A stretch of 64,000 bases of DNA, taken from positions 806,001 to 870,000 of the forward strand of contig NZ_LR216287.1 of assembly GCF_900696045.1 (NCBI RefSeq). Reading direction: 5' to 3'. The notes beneath the pieces are model-generated. The model saw nothing but the letters and a program-made list of their open reading frames with translations, was not told where the DNA came from and made no database searches. Origin of the DNA: Candidatus Nitrosocosmicus franklandus (GTDB lineage: Archaea; Thermoproteota; Nitrososphaeria; Nitrososphaerales; Nitrososphaeraceae). Shown one piece after another: positions 35,264 through 44,793 of the stretch. The stretch's first letter is position 1, and every line of letters begins with the position of its first letter. The translations under genes and the position numbers were made by a program.

Positions 35264-35551
35264 TCAAAAATTGTCTCCAAAGTTTCTCATGCTAGAATCG
35301 ACCTGATCCTGTAGATTGCCCGTACCCTTCTGCTTGTGCTCACTCTTGTGTACTCTAGCATCCATCTCTTTCTCATGTTCTTCTCGAACGTGATGTAACC
35401 GATCCTTTTCATGAATAAATTGCTTACCACATTTATGACATTTTAATATCAACTTATGATGTACGGTGTGATAATGACTCATCAAATCATCCTCAGAGTC
35501 AAATTTCTCACCATCTATTTCGCATGAATATTTCTTATGAAAAAAATCCAC
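35264..35551 (-). CDS. C2H2 zinc-finger protein (95 aa)
   Basis: Two finger-like units: CEIDGEKFDSEDDLMSHYHTVHH, with only one cysteine, is degenerate, and CHKCGKQFIHEKDRLHHVREEH is a complete C-x2-C-x12-H-x4-H finger. The tail is charged and likely flexible. ATG at 35551. It resembles the 60-aa protein at 25863-26045. Probably a DNA- or protein-binding factor. Confidence 0.8.
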   Translation of the reverse strand: MDFFHKKYSCEIDGEKFDSEDDLMSHYHTVHHKLILKCHKCGKQFIHEKDRLHHVREEHEKEMDARVHKSEHKQKGTGNLQDQVDSSMRNFGDNF

Positions 35552-35758
35552 AAGACTATTACTTTGTGGATGTTATTAAATTCTTTTATGAGTTCCATGC
35601 TATTTTTGTCCGTATCGGAAGGACTCTGCTTTTGTTGTCCATGTAATTTTACTCAACCTCTATAGATAAGGAATCAATAGTATTCGGACAAGAGGATAAC
35701 TTTTTAGATCTTTCTTAAGAAGAATGATCAAAATGGTATTTATTTTGACAAAATGGGG

Positions 35759-36562
35759 TTAAGAATTTATAAAGTTCTTGATCCAGTTATACACTTCATT
35801 ACTAGATACGGCAATAAATGACATCCTGGTATCTATAGAAAGTTGACAATTCAATTCCCTTCCATTAGTATCGAATATTAATCCTCCAGCTTCCTTCGCT
35901 ATAAGATAACATGCAGCCATATCTATAGATCGAATCTTGTTCCTAATATCAATATAAGCATCTATTGATCCTCTTGCAAAATAGCATAATTCTAAAGCGT
36001 TAGCGCCCAAGTGTCTAATATGACTAACAGAGGATATCAAATCCGAGATCGCGTTGAAATGTTCCTTAGATAATCCAGAGATATTAAGTCCTATAACCAT
36101 ATCACTAATTGTTAGAGGGTGATTTTTTACAACGGAAAGTCTCTTATCATTCATAAATGAACCTTTTGAATTAGAAGCGTAAAAGATATCTCCTGATACT
36201 AAATTAAATACTACAGAGTCGGTAACTGATGTCAGATTTGTATCTGGAGAATAAGCTAGTGAACAACAGTAAAAAGGTAATCCACAGTTAGCATTGGTTG
36301 TACCATCCACACCATCCATTACAATTAAACCCGCATCCTTACCTTTTACCAAACCGCATTCTTCTCCAACAACATTTGGTACAAATGCATTTTTCTTCAA
36401 TGTGTCAAAAACAGATTTTTCAGCTATCAAATCAATCTTGGTTGAAACATCACCTCCAGCACCAATTTCAAATTTTTCTCTTCCTTCAGCAGTACCTATT
36501 ATATCTTTTGTATTATTATAAACATTCATTGCACATTCTTTTAATATTTCCAGAACTGACAT
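35759..36562 (-). CDS. inositol monophosphatase / fructose-1,6-bisphosphatase family phosphatase
   Basis: A Mg-dependent sugar phosphatase of 267 aa. Metal ligands are visible as the Glu pair in VVGEECGLV, the MDGVDGTTN motif (equivalent to DPIDGT) and the Asp in RSIDMAACYLIAKEAGG. Archaeal members act on inositol-1-phosphate or fructose-1,6-bisphosphate; the sequence does not decide which. ATG at 36562. Not in an operon. Confidence 0.9.
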   Translation of the reverse strand: MSVLEILKECAMNVYNNTKDIIGTAEGREKFEIGAGGDVSTKIDLIAEKSVFDTLKKNAFVPNVVGEECGLVKGKDAGLIVMDGVDGTTNANCGLPFYCCSLAYSPDTNLTSVTDSVVFNLVSGDIFYASNSKGSFMNDKRLSVVKNHPLTISDMVIGLNISGLSKEHFNAISDLISSVSHIRHLGANALELCYFARGSIDAYIDIRNKIRSIDMAACYLIAKEAGGLIFDTNGRELNCQLSIDTRMSFIAVSSNEVYNWIKNFINS

Positions 36563-36826
36563 ATCAAATCACAATAATATTACTCTGATAAGCAAATAAA
36601 AACTATGAAATAAAAGAAGAACAGGAAAACACACAACATCTCCAAATGACTGATTAATTTATTAACTACTATGATTTAAATTAAGTACTCAAGTCTATTG
36701 CCAGAATTTACCAATTTATTGCCCTATCATTTGGGAAATAATTAAGAAGATGCTAATTAGTCAGTATAAAACTCTATGAATTGGCTGAAAACGATAAGTA
36801 ATAAAAATACCAAAGACTAAGGGAAA

Positions 36827-38446
36827 TTGATGATGGATGGAGTTAATGAAGTAAAATCCGCTCCGGACTGGAATGACACACAATCTCAGATTAATGGGGA
36901 ATTGCTTGGTGTCGTAATCGGTGTTACTAAACCCGGATATATTACATTTGAAGGAAAGGAGCCGGTTGGATTGGGAGAATATATTACAATTACCAACGGA
37001 CAGAATAAGAGTATTCTTGGAGTTGTTGAATCATGTTTCATCAAGAGTGATGCTTTGGACGAGATTTCAAATTTTGAGGAGGCATTAGAAAGCAAAATAG
37101 TAGCTGAAATCAACAAAAGAGACAAGAGTTTCAAGGTGAATGTGAAAATACTTGGCCTGTTAGATATGCTTAAAAGATCTAAATCTATATTACCAGAAAT
37201 ACCTCCACTTCCGGGCACTGAAGTATATAGAGCAAGAAGGGAAGATCTAAGAGACATCTTTGATTCAGATGAAGAATCATGGATAAAAATTGGAACACTC
37301 CTTAGAAATACAAATGTAAATGTTAAGATCAATACGAACAAGATGACCACCAGGCATTTAGGAATTTTGGCAATGACTGGAATGGGCAAAAGTAATCTAG
37401 TAAGTGTTCTTGCGAAATCCATTGCTCAAATTCCAGGTACAATGGTAATTTTTGACTATCACGATGAGTATCGGTTTCTGAATGGAGAGAACATTAATTT
37501 TGTTCAGGCTCAAATAAATCCAAGATTGTTAACTTCTGACAAGTTTGCTGAGGTAATAGAGATAAGAGAAAATGCAGACATTCAAAATACGATTCTTTTA
37601 AAGACATTTGAGAACGAAGATCTAAAAAAGAAAACAGGAGACGACTTTTGGGATGATCTAGAAAAGAGTATCGAAGCAATAAGCTCTAAAGAGAAAAGAT
37701 TCTCAAGTTCGGCAGACAGGGTTTTAGATAAAATAAAAGAAGCCAGACGGAGGTTTGACAACATATTAGTACCAAACGCATTAGATCCGGTTTCTCAGAT
37801 AAAAGAAGGCTGCATAAACATCATAAATCTTATCGAATTTACAGAAAAGCAGGCCAACGTAGCGATTTCGTTCTATCTAGAATCCATTCTGTATCAAAGA
37901 AAGCTAGCCAAGAGTCAGAGTTTAAATTTCAATTACCAAGATAAAAACCAAACATTATTTCACAGTCCTGTAATAGTTGTTATTGAGGAAGCTCATGTAT
38001 TTATGCCCAAAAATGAAAATACCGATACCAAATACATTGCTTCAAAGGTTGCAAGAGAGGGTAGAAAATTTGGAGTTGGTTTGATAATTGTTTCTCAAAG
38101 GCCAAGAACATTAGATCCAAATGTACTAAGTCAATTAGGTTCTTTAGCAATAATGAAATTAGTCCAGCAAGAGGATCAAGCCCAAATAGAGTCAGCTAGT
38201 GAATCAATAAACGGCAAGATAATTGAACAGCTTCCATCACTAAATCCAGGTGAGGCATTATTGGTAGGGCAATGGGTAAACCTTCCATCTTTTATCAAGA
38301 TAGATGAAATAGCCGAGAGAACAATGGGTAAAGATCCTGAGCCAGTAAGTGAATGGAAAAACACTAAGGAAAAAAGAATTATGGCAATCGAGGATAGTAG
38401 TTTGTTCATAAGGGAAGAGTATATCGAAGAGGAATATATCGAATGA
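36827..38446 (+). CDS. herA: HerA-type DNA translocase/helicase
   Basis: HerA is a hexameric ATPase that works with NurA, Mre11 and Rad50 in DNA end resection. A HAS-barrel-like N-terminal region (GVVIGVTKPGYITFEGKEPV) precedes the FtsK/HerA ATPase core: Walker A MTGMGKSNLV (about residues 183-190), VIFDYHDEY, Walker B VVIEEAHVFM (about residues 380-390) and the sensor IIVSQRPRTLDPNVLSQLGS. It is convergent with the rad50-mre11 pair downstream. No NurA gene lies next to it. ATG at 36827, with a second ATG directly after. Confidence 0.94.
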   Translation: MMMDGVNEVKSAPDWNDTQSQINGELLGVVIGVTKPGYITFEGKEPVGLGEYITITNGQNKSILGVVESCFIKSDALDEISNFEEALESKIVAEINKRDKSFKVNVKILGLLDMLKRSKSILPEIPPLPGTEVYRARREDLRDIFDSDEESWIKIGTLLRNTNVNVKINTNKMTTRHLGILAMTGMGKSNLVSVLAKSIAQIPGTMVIFDYHDEYRFLNGENINFVQAQINPRLLTSDKFAEVIEIRENADIQNTILLKTFENEDLKKKTGDDFWDDLEKSIEAISSKEKRFSSSADRVLDKIKEARRRFDNILVPNALDPVSQIKEGCINIINLIEFTEKQANVAISFYLESILYQRKLAKSQSLNFNYQDKNQTLFHSPVIVVIEEAHVFMPKNENTDTKYIASKVAREGRKFGVGLIIVSQRPRTLDPNVLSQLGSLAIMKLVQQEDQAQIESASESINGKIIEQLPSLNPGEALLVGQWVNLPSFIKIDEIAERTMGKDPEPVSEWKNTKEKRIMAIEDSSLFIREEYIEEEYIE

Positions 38447-38499
38447 ATCAATACATACAAAAAAATAAATTATTAACAATTACCTTCTGAATCAAGATA

Positions 38500-38793
38500 A
38501 TGAATATAGCAATGATTTCTAATTCTGGAAATGGTATGTGTCTAAAATTATACGACGAAACCCTAAAGGAATTAGTAAATGAGACTTTTGAAGATATCCA
38601 TACCTTGAACTTTTATTTGCAAACTATACCGAAGAATTTTGGACAGAAAAAGACATTATTGATCTATAGTAAACCAGAAATAATAACCTCAAATAAAAAT
38701 TCATTTACCGAAAATGCAAACCAATGTCATGGTAAAAATAATATCCAATTATATATAGCTGAGGACGAAAATTCGTATTTTGTATCGGATTAA
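38500..38793 (+). CDS. hypothetical protein (97 aa) after herA
   Basis: ATG at 38500, 53 bases behind herA and probably on the same transcript. The protein starts MNIAMISNSGNGMCLKLYDE and contains KTLLIYSKPEIITSNK and NNIQLYIAEDENSYFVSD, an alternating strand pattern. No catalytic motif is visible; in particular it is far too short to be NurA. Role unknown, possibly linked to HerA by position. Confidence 0.6.
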   Translation: MNIAMISNSGNGMCLKLYDETLKELVNETFEDIHTLNFYLQTIPKNFGQKKTLLIYSKPEIITSNKNSFTENANQCHGKNNIQLYIAEDENSYFVSD

Positions 38794-38833
38794 AAAGATC
38801 CAAAATGAAATAGATATGTATTTAGAACCTTTT

Positions 38834-39076
38834 TCAGATCTTTTCTCTTACATCAGGATTATTGATCTTGAAACATTTCCTTGCTATTGAGACTTTGCTT
38901 ATTGAGTGGCATATAGGACATTCGGCCCAATTTTTCCCCCCAGAGTATCTCCAGTAATAATTGCATTTTTGATAAGTACATTGAATCCAAAAAGTTTTTG
39001 ACGGATATTTTACCCAGTCGTCTTGTAATGGCTTTCTTGTCCTTCGTGCTTCTCTGGGCAATCGCGGTAACTTCAT
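38834..39076 (-). CDS. small zinc-binding protein (80 aa)
   Basis: ATG at 39076, 81 bases after the rad50 stop on the same strand. A basic start (MKLPRLPREARRTRKPLQDD) is followed by a ribbon: CTYQKCNYYWRYSGG...CPIC. The aromatic YYWRYSGGKNW between knuckles is like DNA/RNA-binding zinc ribbons. It could be transcribed with mre11-rad50. The overlapping longer frame (38859-39161) has poor composition and is discarded. Confidence 0.65.
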   Translation of the reverse strand: MKLPRLPREARRTRKPLQDDWVKYPSKTFWIQCTYQKCNYYWRYSGGKNWAECPICHSISKVSIARKCFKINNPDVREKI

Positions 39077-39157
39077 TCGAAATGGCCAATGAATTGTACC
39101 TCCATATAGATGTATTAATCTTTCTACATTGTATCAATACATACGTATTTTCTTGAT

Positions 39158-41371
39158 TCAAATAGCTTTAACTAGTGATCCTCTCTCGGTCATTTGAAAT
39201 TTATAGACTTGTTCTATTTCTGAATTTTCAAAAATCTCCTCATCATGTGTAATAATAATTAATTGGTTTAGGGGCCCCGTTCCTTTGTTAAATACTTCGG
39301 AAATAATCTTTACAAAGGTTCGACGCCTTTCCTCATCCAAATTGGTTGTGGGTTCATCCAAGATTATGAAATCTATCTTTGACGCACCCATTAGAAATGC
39401 TATTCCCATCCTAATCGCAAGAGATACCGCAACTTTTTCACCACCACTCAACGAGACTGTATCAATTTCCCCTCGTTTGCCATAACAAATCACTTTTATC
39501 TCTCGAGGCTTTTCAACTAGAGTTATTCGTGAAAGTCCTACATTAAATATCTGAATATATTCGGAAGCTTTTTCAGATATCAAACTCAAAGCCCTTGTTC
39601 TAAGGCTCGAGCTGACCAATCCATCTCTATTGAAAACAGTAGAACGTATCTTTTCGAGATCAGAAAGAAAGGTAGACACAGATTGCAACTCAGATATTAT
39701 TTTACTGATATCAGAATTCTCTTTCTCGATATCCAAAATCGTTTTTTCAATTACCGCTTTTTGGTTATGGACATTGATCATTTCCCTTGATAGAGCGTTT
39801 CTAAGAGATTTTTTTTGCTGAAAAGTTTCCAAATCTACATCTGATACACTACTTCGTAAATGGTTAATCTGATCTATTAAATTGGAAGAGTATTTGTCCA
39901 ATTTATATCCAGCAAGGTCGATTCCATCTAATCCTTCTACAGATAGCCTTGAAGTTTCAAGATATTCGGCATTTAACTTGCTCAAGTTGGCCTCCATTCT
40001 TTCAATATCTAATTGCGGACTATAATCATAATTTAATAGAGTCCGATCTGCTTCAATGATTTCTTTCTCCCTTTTTTTCAAAGAGTATTCTTCCCTATTA
40101 AGATTTGTCAGTTCGGAAAGTAACGACTTTTTCTCATTTAGCTTTAGTTGTAGTTGTTTTGTAATATGCGAGATATCAAACATATGATTAATGGAAACGA
40201 TTTTTGAATTGCAAATTGGACATTTCCCATCTACTATTTGGATTTTTTGTGCACATTCTGAAAATCCTTCGAGTTTGCCTATCTCCTCGGCTACCATATT
40301 TATCCTATTATTCAATTCTTCTTTCTCTGCTGCAATCATTTGTATTGTAATGAAAATTCGCTCTTTGTCTTTTAAAATTTCAAGGGACTTTCGAATATCC
40401 CTAATCATTCGGGTTGAGTTGTCTATTTCTTTCTTTATTAAATTTGATCGTTCCTTAAAATATCTCAACAAGGTTGATTCAAGGGACTTGATTTCTGAGA
40501 GTTTTGCCACTTTGGGTTCGAGAATATCAATTTGTTGCTCAAGCTCGATTAAAGTCTCAGTCTTTTGAGAGACTTGTACAAGTACTTCTTTCAGCCTTTT
40601 CTTTGATTCTTTTAATTTTGCTTCATTATTCTTTATTCTTGTTAATAGAACATTTATTTGATTATCATCGTAACCAGATGTTTTTTCTCTCAGTATTTTC
40701 CGAAATTCTTCTATCACTCCGTGCATAAGTTGATACGACTTGTCCAATCTATCCAGACCTATCATGTTATTTAATAATTCTTTAAACTCTTTAGGCTGAG
40801 AATCTATTATTTTGCTAATCTCTCCTTGCTGGATGATACCAGCAATTTGCAATTTAGAATAGTTTATTCCCATAAGTGATTCTATTTCACGTATCACCGA
40901 TTCGCCTAATTGTTTTCTCTCTCCTGAAATAATCGGCCTATATGACATATTGGAATTAATACCGTTACCAGATCGATGTTCTTTTGATAAGTTGCCATTA
41001 AATCGTAATACCTGTTCTAATTTAGCGGCGATGAGTCGGCCTTGTACATCTATCTGTCTTTGCACACGATAGTCAGAAGAACCGATAGAGAAATTCATTA
41101 TTACATGAGCTCCACTCTCATTTGTGCTAATACCCTCTAATCCCCGAGTTATGAGATTCTTGTTAGATTTGCGAGTATGTTCATCAAAAAGAGCGAACGT
41201 TATTGAATCAATTATACTGGATTTTCCAGAACCATTATGTCCAACAAACACGGTGATACCAGGATGAAAATCTAAAGACGTATTAGAATGAGATAGGAAA
41301 TTGTTTAGGATGAGTTTTTTTATCAACTCACTCGTCCTCGTTTTTCTTAGATTGGGTACTACTATTGGCAT
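39158..41371 (-). CDS. rad50: Rad50 ATPase
   Basis: SMC-like ATPase of the Mre11-Rad50 repair complex. Walker A FVGHNGSGKSSIIDSI lies near residues 41-56. A coiled coil is interrupted by the zinc hook CPIC (about residue 382). Near the C-terminus come the signature TVSLSGGEKVAVSLAIR (about 635-650) and Walker B FIILDEPTTNLDEERRR. At 737 aa the coiled coil is short for Rad50. The start overlaps the mre11 end by 44 bases; a start some codons later (before LIKKLILNNFLSH) is possible. Confidence 0.95.
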   Translation of the reverse strand: MPIVVPNLRKTRTSELIKKLILNNFLSHSNTSLDFHPGITVFVGHNGSGKSSIIDSITFALFDEHTRKSNKNLITRGLEGISTNESGAHVIMNFSIGSSDYRVQRQIDVQGRLIAAKLEQVLRFNGNLSKEHRSGNGINSNMSYRPIISGERKQLGESVIREIESLMGINYSKLQIAGIIQQGEISKIIDSQPKEFKELLNNMIGLDRLDKSYQLMHGVIEEFRKILREKTSGYDDNQINVLLTRIKNNEAKLKESKKRLKEVLVQVSQKTETLIELEQQIDILEPKVAKLSEIKSLESTLLRYFKERSNLIKKEIDNSTRMIRDIRKSLEILKDKERIFITIQMIAAEKEELNNRINMVAEEIGKLEGFSECAQKIQIVDGKCPICNSKIVSINHMFDISHITKQLQLKLNEKKSLLSELTNLNREEYSLKKREKEIIEADRTLLNYDYSPQLDIERMEANLSKLNAEYLETSRLSVEGLDGIDLAGYKLDKYSSNLIDQINHLRSSVSDVDLETFQQKKSLRNALSREMINVHNQKAVIEKTILDIEKENSDISKIISELQSVSTFLSDLEKIRSTVFNRDGLVSSSLRTRALSLISEKASEYIQIFNVGLSRITLVEKPREIKVICYGKRGEIDTVSLSGGEKVAVSLAIRMGIAFLMGASKIDFIILDEPTTNLDEERRRTFVKIISEVFNKGTGPLNQLIIITHDEEIFENSEIEQVYKFQMTERGSLVKAI

Positions 41372-42605
41372 CTATTTTCTGAGTATCATATAAGAATCTG
41401 TTAGATTCATAAAATTTCCACAACATTTTAGCTATCTCTTCTTTATTACTCCTATCTAGGACATCATTGTAATTTTGAGAGTAATCATCGTTAAACGCTC
41501 GAATTAAATCTAAGGACAAGTCAGTTAAAGGTTTTGAATCCAATGTCTTTTGTATTAATTTCGACATTTCAATATCCATGTCGAACTCTTTATCTCTATC
41601 ATATGAATAACTGGAAGATTTTGAACTCTCAGTATCTAATAAATTCCAATTATAATGAAGAGTAGTATTTTCTAACGGCATCAATGTTCTGGATAAAATT
41701 TTTTGATCAATATCAGTACCAACTATCTGTAGATCGATTATGGGTTTCTTTGAATACCCTGACGATTCCTCTAGGATAGAATTGAGAAATGTGCTTAAAT
41801 CAGAGTAATCAATTCGAAATGAAAGCTGAGGTCGCCTCCTTTCCAACTTAATCCAATGGGTATTAATAGAAGCTGAACTTTCTGAAACATCTACGATTAA
41901 AAATCCCTTTTCCACATTAGATATTGGTTCGCTGTGACCTAGATCGATCGATCCCGGGTATGCGACCAAACCATTACCAATGTTAGGAAAACGTTTTTCA
42001 ATATGATCATGATAGTGACCCATTGCATAATAATCGAACCCCGAAGGTAAATCACTCGATGAAATTTCTCCTGCAAATTTGTTGAAATCATTTAGCCCCT
42101 GGTGGAGTACGAGCATTTTCCTAGGTTTCTTATTTTCAATTGAATATCTTTGGTCATCATTTTTTATTCTAGACTCGAGGATTCTGAAAGGTTTCAACAA
42201 GCCGTTTTCTACGTTTGATCTCCGTTCCTTATTGAATCCATAAATCAAAACTCCCTCCATCTCGATGGGTGAATCCGCTTTTAGTCTTCTAGCTAATCCC
42301 AAATTATGAAATAAATACGGCAAAGGGACATCGTTGGATCTGCTTATATCATGTTCGCCCAAAATAAAGAGGACAGGAATCGATCTGTCCCTTAGTTTTT
42401 TTAATTCCCGAGCCAATCTAAGTATTGGGGCACCATTTGGTTTAGGATTATGAAATATATCGCCTGCTAGAATTATAGCTCTTACGTGTTCTTTGATGGA
42501 TTTCTCAATGGATTCTTCAAATACTTCGTATAAATCTTCTTCCCTTTCCTGAAGATTGTATTGGGCATATCCTAAATGAATGTCAGAAATATGAGATATA
42601 AGCAA
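41328..42605 (-). CDS. mre11: Mre11 nuclease
   Basis: Mn-dependent nuclease subunit paired with Rad50. Phosphoesterase motifs in order: ISHISDIHLGYAQYN, ILAGDIFHNPKPNGA, LFILGEHDIS (the NHD motif has E for N), VLHQGLNDF and YAMGHYHDHIEKRF. The C-terminal region carries the Rad50-binding helices (LWKFYESNRFLYD). ATG at 42605 begins MLISHISDIHLG, the family start. The overlap with rad50 implies coupled translation. Confidence 0.96.
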   Translation of the reverse strand: MLISHISDIHLGYAQYNLQEREEDLYEVFEESIEKSIKEHVRAIILAGDIFHNPKPNGAPILRLARELKKLRDRSIPVLFILGEHDISRSNDVPLPYLFHNLGLARRLKADSPIEMEGVLIYGFNKERRSNVENGLLKPFRILESRIKNDDQRYSIENKKPRKMLVLHQGLNDFNKFAGEISSSDLPSGFDYYAMGHYHDHIEKRFPNIGNGLVAYPGSIDLGHSEPISNVEKGFLIVDVSESSASINTHWIKLERRRPQLSFRIDYSDLSTFLNSILEESSGYSKKPIIDLQIVGTDIDQKILSRTLMPLENTTLHYNWNLLDTESSKSSSYSYDRDKEFDMDIEMSKLIQKTLDSKPLTDLSLDLIRAFNDDYSQNYNDVLDRSNKEEIAKMLWKFYESNRFLYDTQKIDANSSTQSKKNEDE

Positions 42606-42693
42606 CTACAATATAGAGATCACAACTATATTTTATTCATTAATTTGTCGCTCATCAGTATGTAGATAGATACGTTAGAAAAAAGGTGGTAAC

Positions 42694-42867
42694 TTATCCT
42701 CCCCCAGCACTTTCCCCAAGAGTTCCCCACTGAGATTCCTGGTAATTATCTATTAAGGCGTTTAACAAATCATTTATATCCAGATCTTGTTTTTTTGTAG
42801 AAATAAAATCGGCGAACAAGGATTGGAGTCTTTTATACGTTATATCATCAATTTGTAAATTTTTCAT
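42694..42867 (-). CDS. small helical protein with Gly-Gly-Gly C-terminus (57 aa)
   Basis: ATG at 42867, TAA at 42694-42696. The body (LQIDDITYKRLQSLFADFIS, then DLDINDLLNALIDNYQESQW) resembles a ribbon-helix-helix antitoxin-like fold: a short strand, helix, turn and second helix. It ends GTLGESAGGG. It is divergent from the PAC3-like gene at 42973, with 105 bases between. It could be a DNA-binding protein with a flexible tail; a protein-modifier role is only suggested by the Gly tail. Confidence 0.65.
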   Translation of the reverse strand: MKNLQIDDITYKRLQSLFADFISTKKQDLDINDLLNALIDNYQESQWGTLGESAGGG

Positions 42868-42972
42868 ATATTCTAATATAATTAGGAAATATCTGAATAA
42901 TATACATATAGTTAGCTGGGCAAAATTCAGAAAAAGTTTTAACAGTAGTAGGATTGTCTCACATTGTAGATA

Positions 42973-43311
42973 ATGTCGACTTCTAACCCCATAGAGATAT
43001 TCTCAAATTCCCTAGGCAGAAAGTTCATACTTAATATTCTGAGTTTTGATAACGGATATTTCATTGCCATATCTGAAAATGAATCAAGATTGGGATCTAT
43101 ATCGGTTTCCCTGTCTGTTACAAACAAACCAACTACCGCAAAGGTTATTCCAGACAAAAACGATCAGCTCTTTATCGATACCTTGTCAACTAGAATATCT
43201 TTGATGAAAAATGGTATTTGTATTGTTTCTCTGCATACAAAAAGTAAATTGCATTTAGACGATATGAAACTAATTAATGAAAAGATACTTGCAGTAATAG
43301 AGGAAAAGTAA
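42973..43311 (+). CDS. proteasome assembly chaperone 3 (PAC3)-like protein
   Basis: ATG at 42973; 112 aa. The two halves, GRKFILNILSFDNGYFIAIS...LGSISVSLSV and DQLFIDTLSTRISLMKNGIC...LINEKILAVIEEK, follow the beta-rich then helix-strand-helix order of eukaryotic PAC3, including the strand-ending G-x-I/L-V-x-V pattern. Similarity is judged by eye and is weak. The stop TAA abuts the ATG of the UbiD gene (43312), so both are translated from one message. Confidence 0.5.
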   Translation: MSTSNPIEIFSNSLGRKFILNILSFDNGYFIAISENESRLGSISVSLSVTNKPTTAKVIPDKNDQLFIDTLSTRISLMKNGICIVSLHTKSKLHLDDMKLINEKILAVIEEK

Positions 43312-44793
43312 ATGGCGAACAGAAAGAAAGGTGTTGAGAAGAAAGGCAAATCATTTATACAGAAGGATAAAGTGTTCCTAAAATCGGATTTGAATACAAC
43401 TCCATCACGAAAAGTGAATAATAACAGATCTGCTGATAGTAATCTTCCTACTCAGACAATAGTAAAGGATTTAAGAGAGTTTTTGCAAATTCTTGAAAAA
43501 AAGAATGAATTAGTTGTCATTAATAAAAAAGTTAAAAAAAAATTCGAACTTGCAGCAATAGTTAGTAAGTTTGACAAAAAGGAAGCATTACTTTTTACCA
43601 ATATTGATGAATCTAAATTCAGAATTGCTTCGAATCTTTTAGGCACAAGAGAACGATTTTATCAAGCAATAAATGCTTCAAACAACGAAATAAATCTATC
43701 TCAGTTGGCTAGTATTGGGACAGAGTATTTTCCGAAAAAAATTACTTCAGGTGCACCATTTTATAGTAACAGTACACGAAATTTATATGATTTGCCGATT
43801 GTAAGTCATTTTGAAAAGGATGCTGGTCCCTTCATAACTTCATCAACAGTCTATGTAAAAGATCAAGAGAGTGGTAATCAAAACTCTTCAGTGCATAGAA
43901 TGCTACTATTAAATAATAGTCAAATGGTCATTAGAATGGTAGAAGGGAGGCATCTTCACAAGTGCTTTACCTACGCTAAAGAACACAAAGAAGATACAAA
44001 AATAAGTGTTGTTATAGGGGTGCATCCTGCGGTTAATATAGCCGCGGCCTATCAAGCTGCTTATGGAATAGATGAAATATCCATAGCCAATTATCTCTTA
44101 GACGGCAATCTGCATTTGACAAAGAGCAGTTACTCTGATTTACTGATACCAAAATATAGTGAGGTCGTGATTGAAGGAAAAATCCTCCATGATGAGCTAT
44201 CGGAGGAATGGATGGTAGAAATGCTTAGAACGTATGACTTTAAAAGAAAGCAACCGATATTTGAAATAAACAAGATTTGGTACAGAGATAACCCCATCTA
44301 TTATGATATCCTACCCGGCTATACCGAACATAGATTGTTAATGGGTTTACCCATAGAAGCAAAAATTTTCAGCCAAGTTAAAAATACAGTTCCAAGTACA
44401 AAGGCCGTTCATTTATCCGATGGCGGTAGTAATTGGTTAACTGCAGTGATTCAAATAAAAAAGAGATTAGAAGGTGAACCAAAGAATGCAATTTTGACTG
44501 CCTTTGCGGCACATCCATCATTAAAGTCAGCGATCGTAGTAGATGAGGATATTGATCCACAAAATCCAACGGAGGTAGAATATGCTATTTCAACCAGAAC
44601 ACAGGCAGACAAAGACTTTGTCATAATATCAAACGCTAAAGGGTCTAGTTTGGATCCTTCTAGCGACCAGACAAATCTCTTAACCACGAAACTGGGAATC
44701 GACGCCACCATATCATTTCTGAAAGAAAAGGAGAGATTTGAGATTGCCAAGATACCAGGAGCTGAAAACATCGATATTAAAAAGTATCTCTAA
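43312..44793 (+). CDS. UbiD-family decarboxylase (candidate anhydromevalonate phosphate decarboxylase)
   Basis: UbiD enzymes use prenylated FMN to decarboxylate unsaturated acids. Family marks: LREFLQILEKKNELVVINKK, FITSSTVYVKD with SSVHRMLLLNNSQMVIRMVE, GRHLHKCFTYA, VVIGVHPAVNIAAAYQAAYG and FVVEG-like segments such as SEVVIEGKILHDE. The first ~50 residues are a basic, lysine-rich extension not typical of the family. In archaea with aconitase X, a UbiD homologue decarboxylates trans-anhydromevalonate phosphate to isopentenyl phosphate; the AcnX pair is at 12297-13947. Aromatic-acid decarboxylation is an alternative. Confidence 0.9.
   Translation: MANRKKGVEKKGKSFIQKDKVFLKSDLNTTPSRKVNNNRSADSNLPTQTIVKDLREFLQILEKKNELVVINKKVKKKFELAAIVSKFDKKEALLFTNIDESKFRIASNLLGTRERFYQAINASNNEINLSQLASIGTEYFPKKITSGAPFYSNSTRNLYDLPIVSHFEKDAGPFITSSTVYVKDQESGNQNSSVHRMLLLNNSQMVIRMVEGRHLHKCFTYAKEHKEDTKISVVIGVHPAVNIAAAYQAAYGIDEISIANYLLDGNLHLTKSSYSDLLIPKYSEVVIEGKILHDELSEEWMVEMLRTYDFKRKQPIFEINKIWYRDNPIYYDILPGYTEHRLLMGLPIEAKIFSQVKNTVPSTKAVHLSDGGSNWLTAVIQIKKRLEGEPKNAILTAFAAHPSLKSAIVVDEDIDPQNPTEVEYAISTRTQADKDFVIISNAKGSSLDPSSDQTNLLTTKLGIDATISFLKEKERFEIAKIPGAENIDIKKYL

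Noticed and set aside
38859-39161. 100-codon minus-strand frame overlapping the zinc protein
   Set aside because: It is in another frame of the same region; the 38834-39076 frame has a coherent zinc ribbon, while this one shows no pattern.
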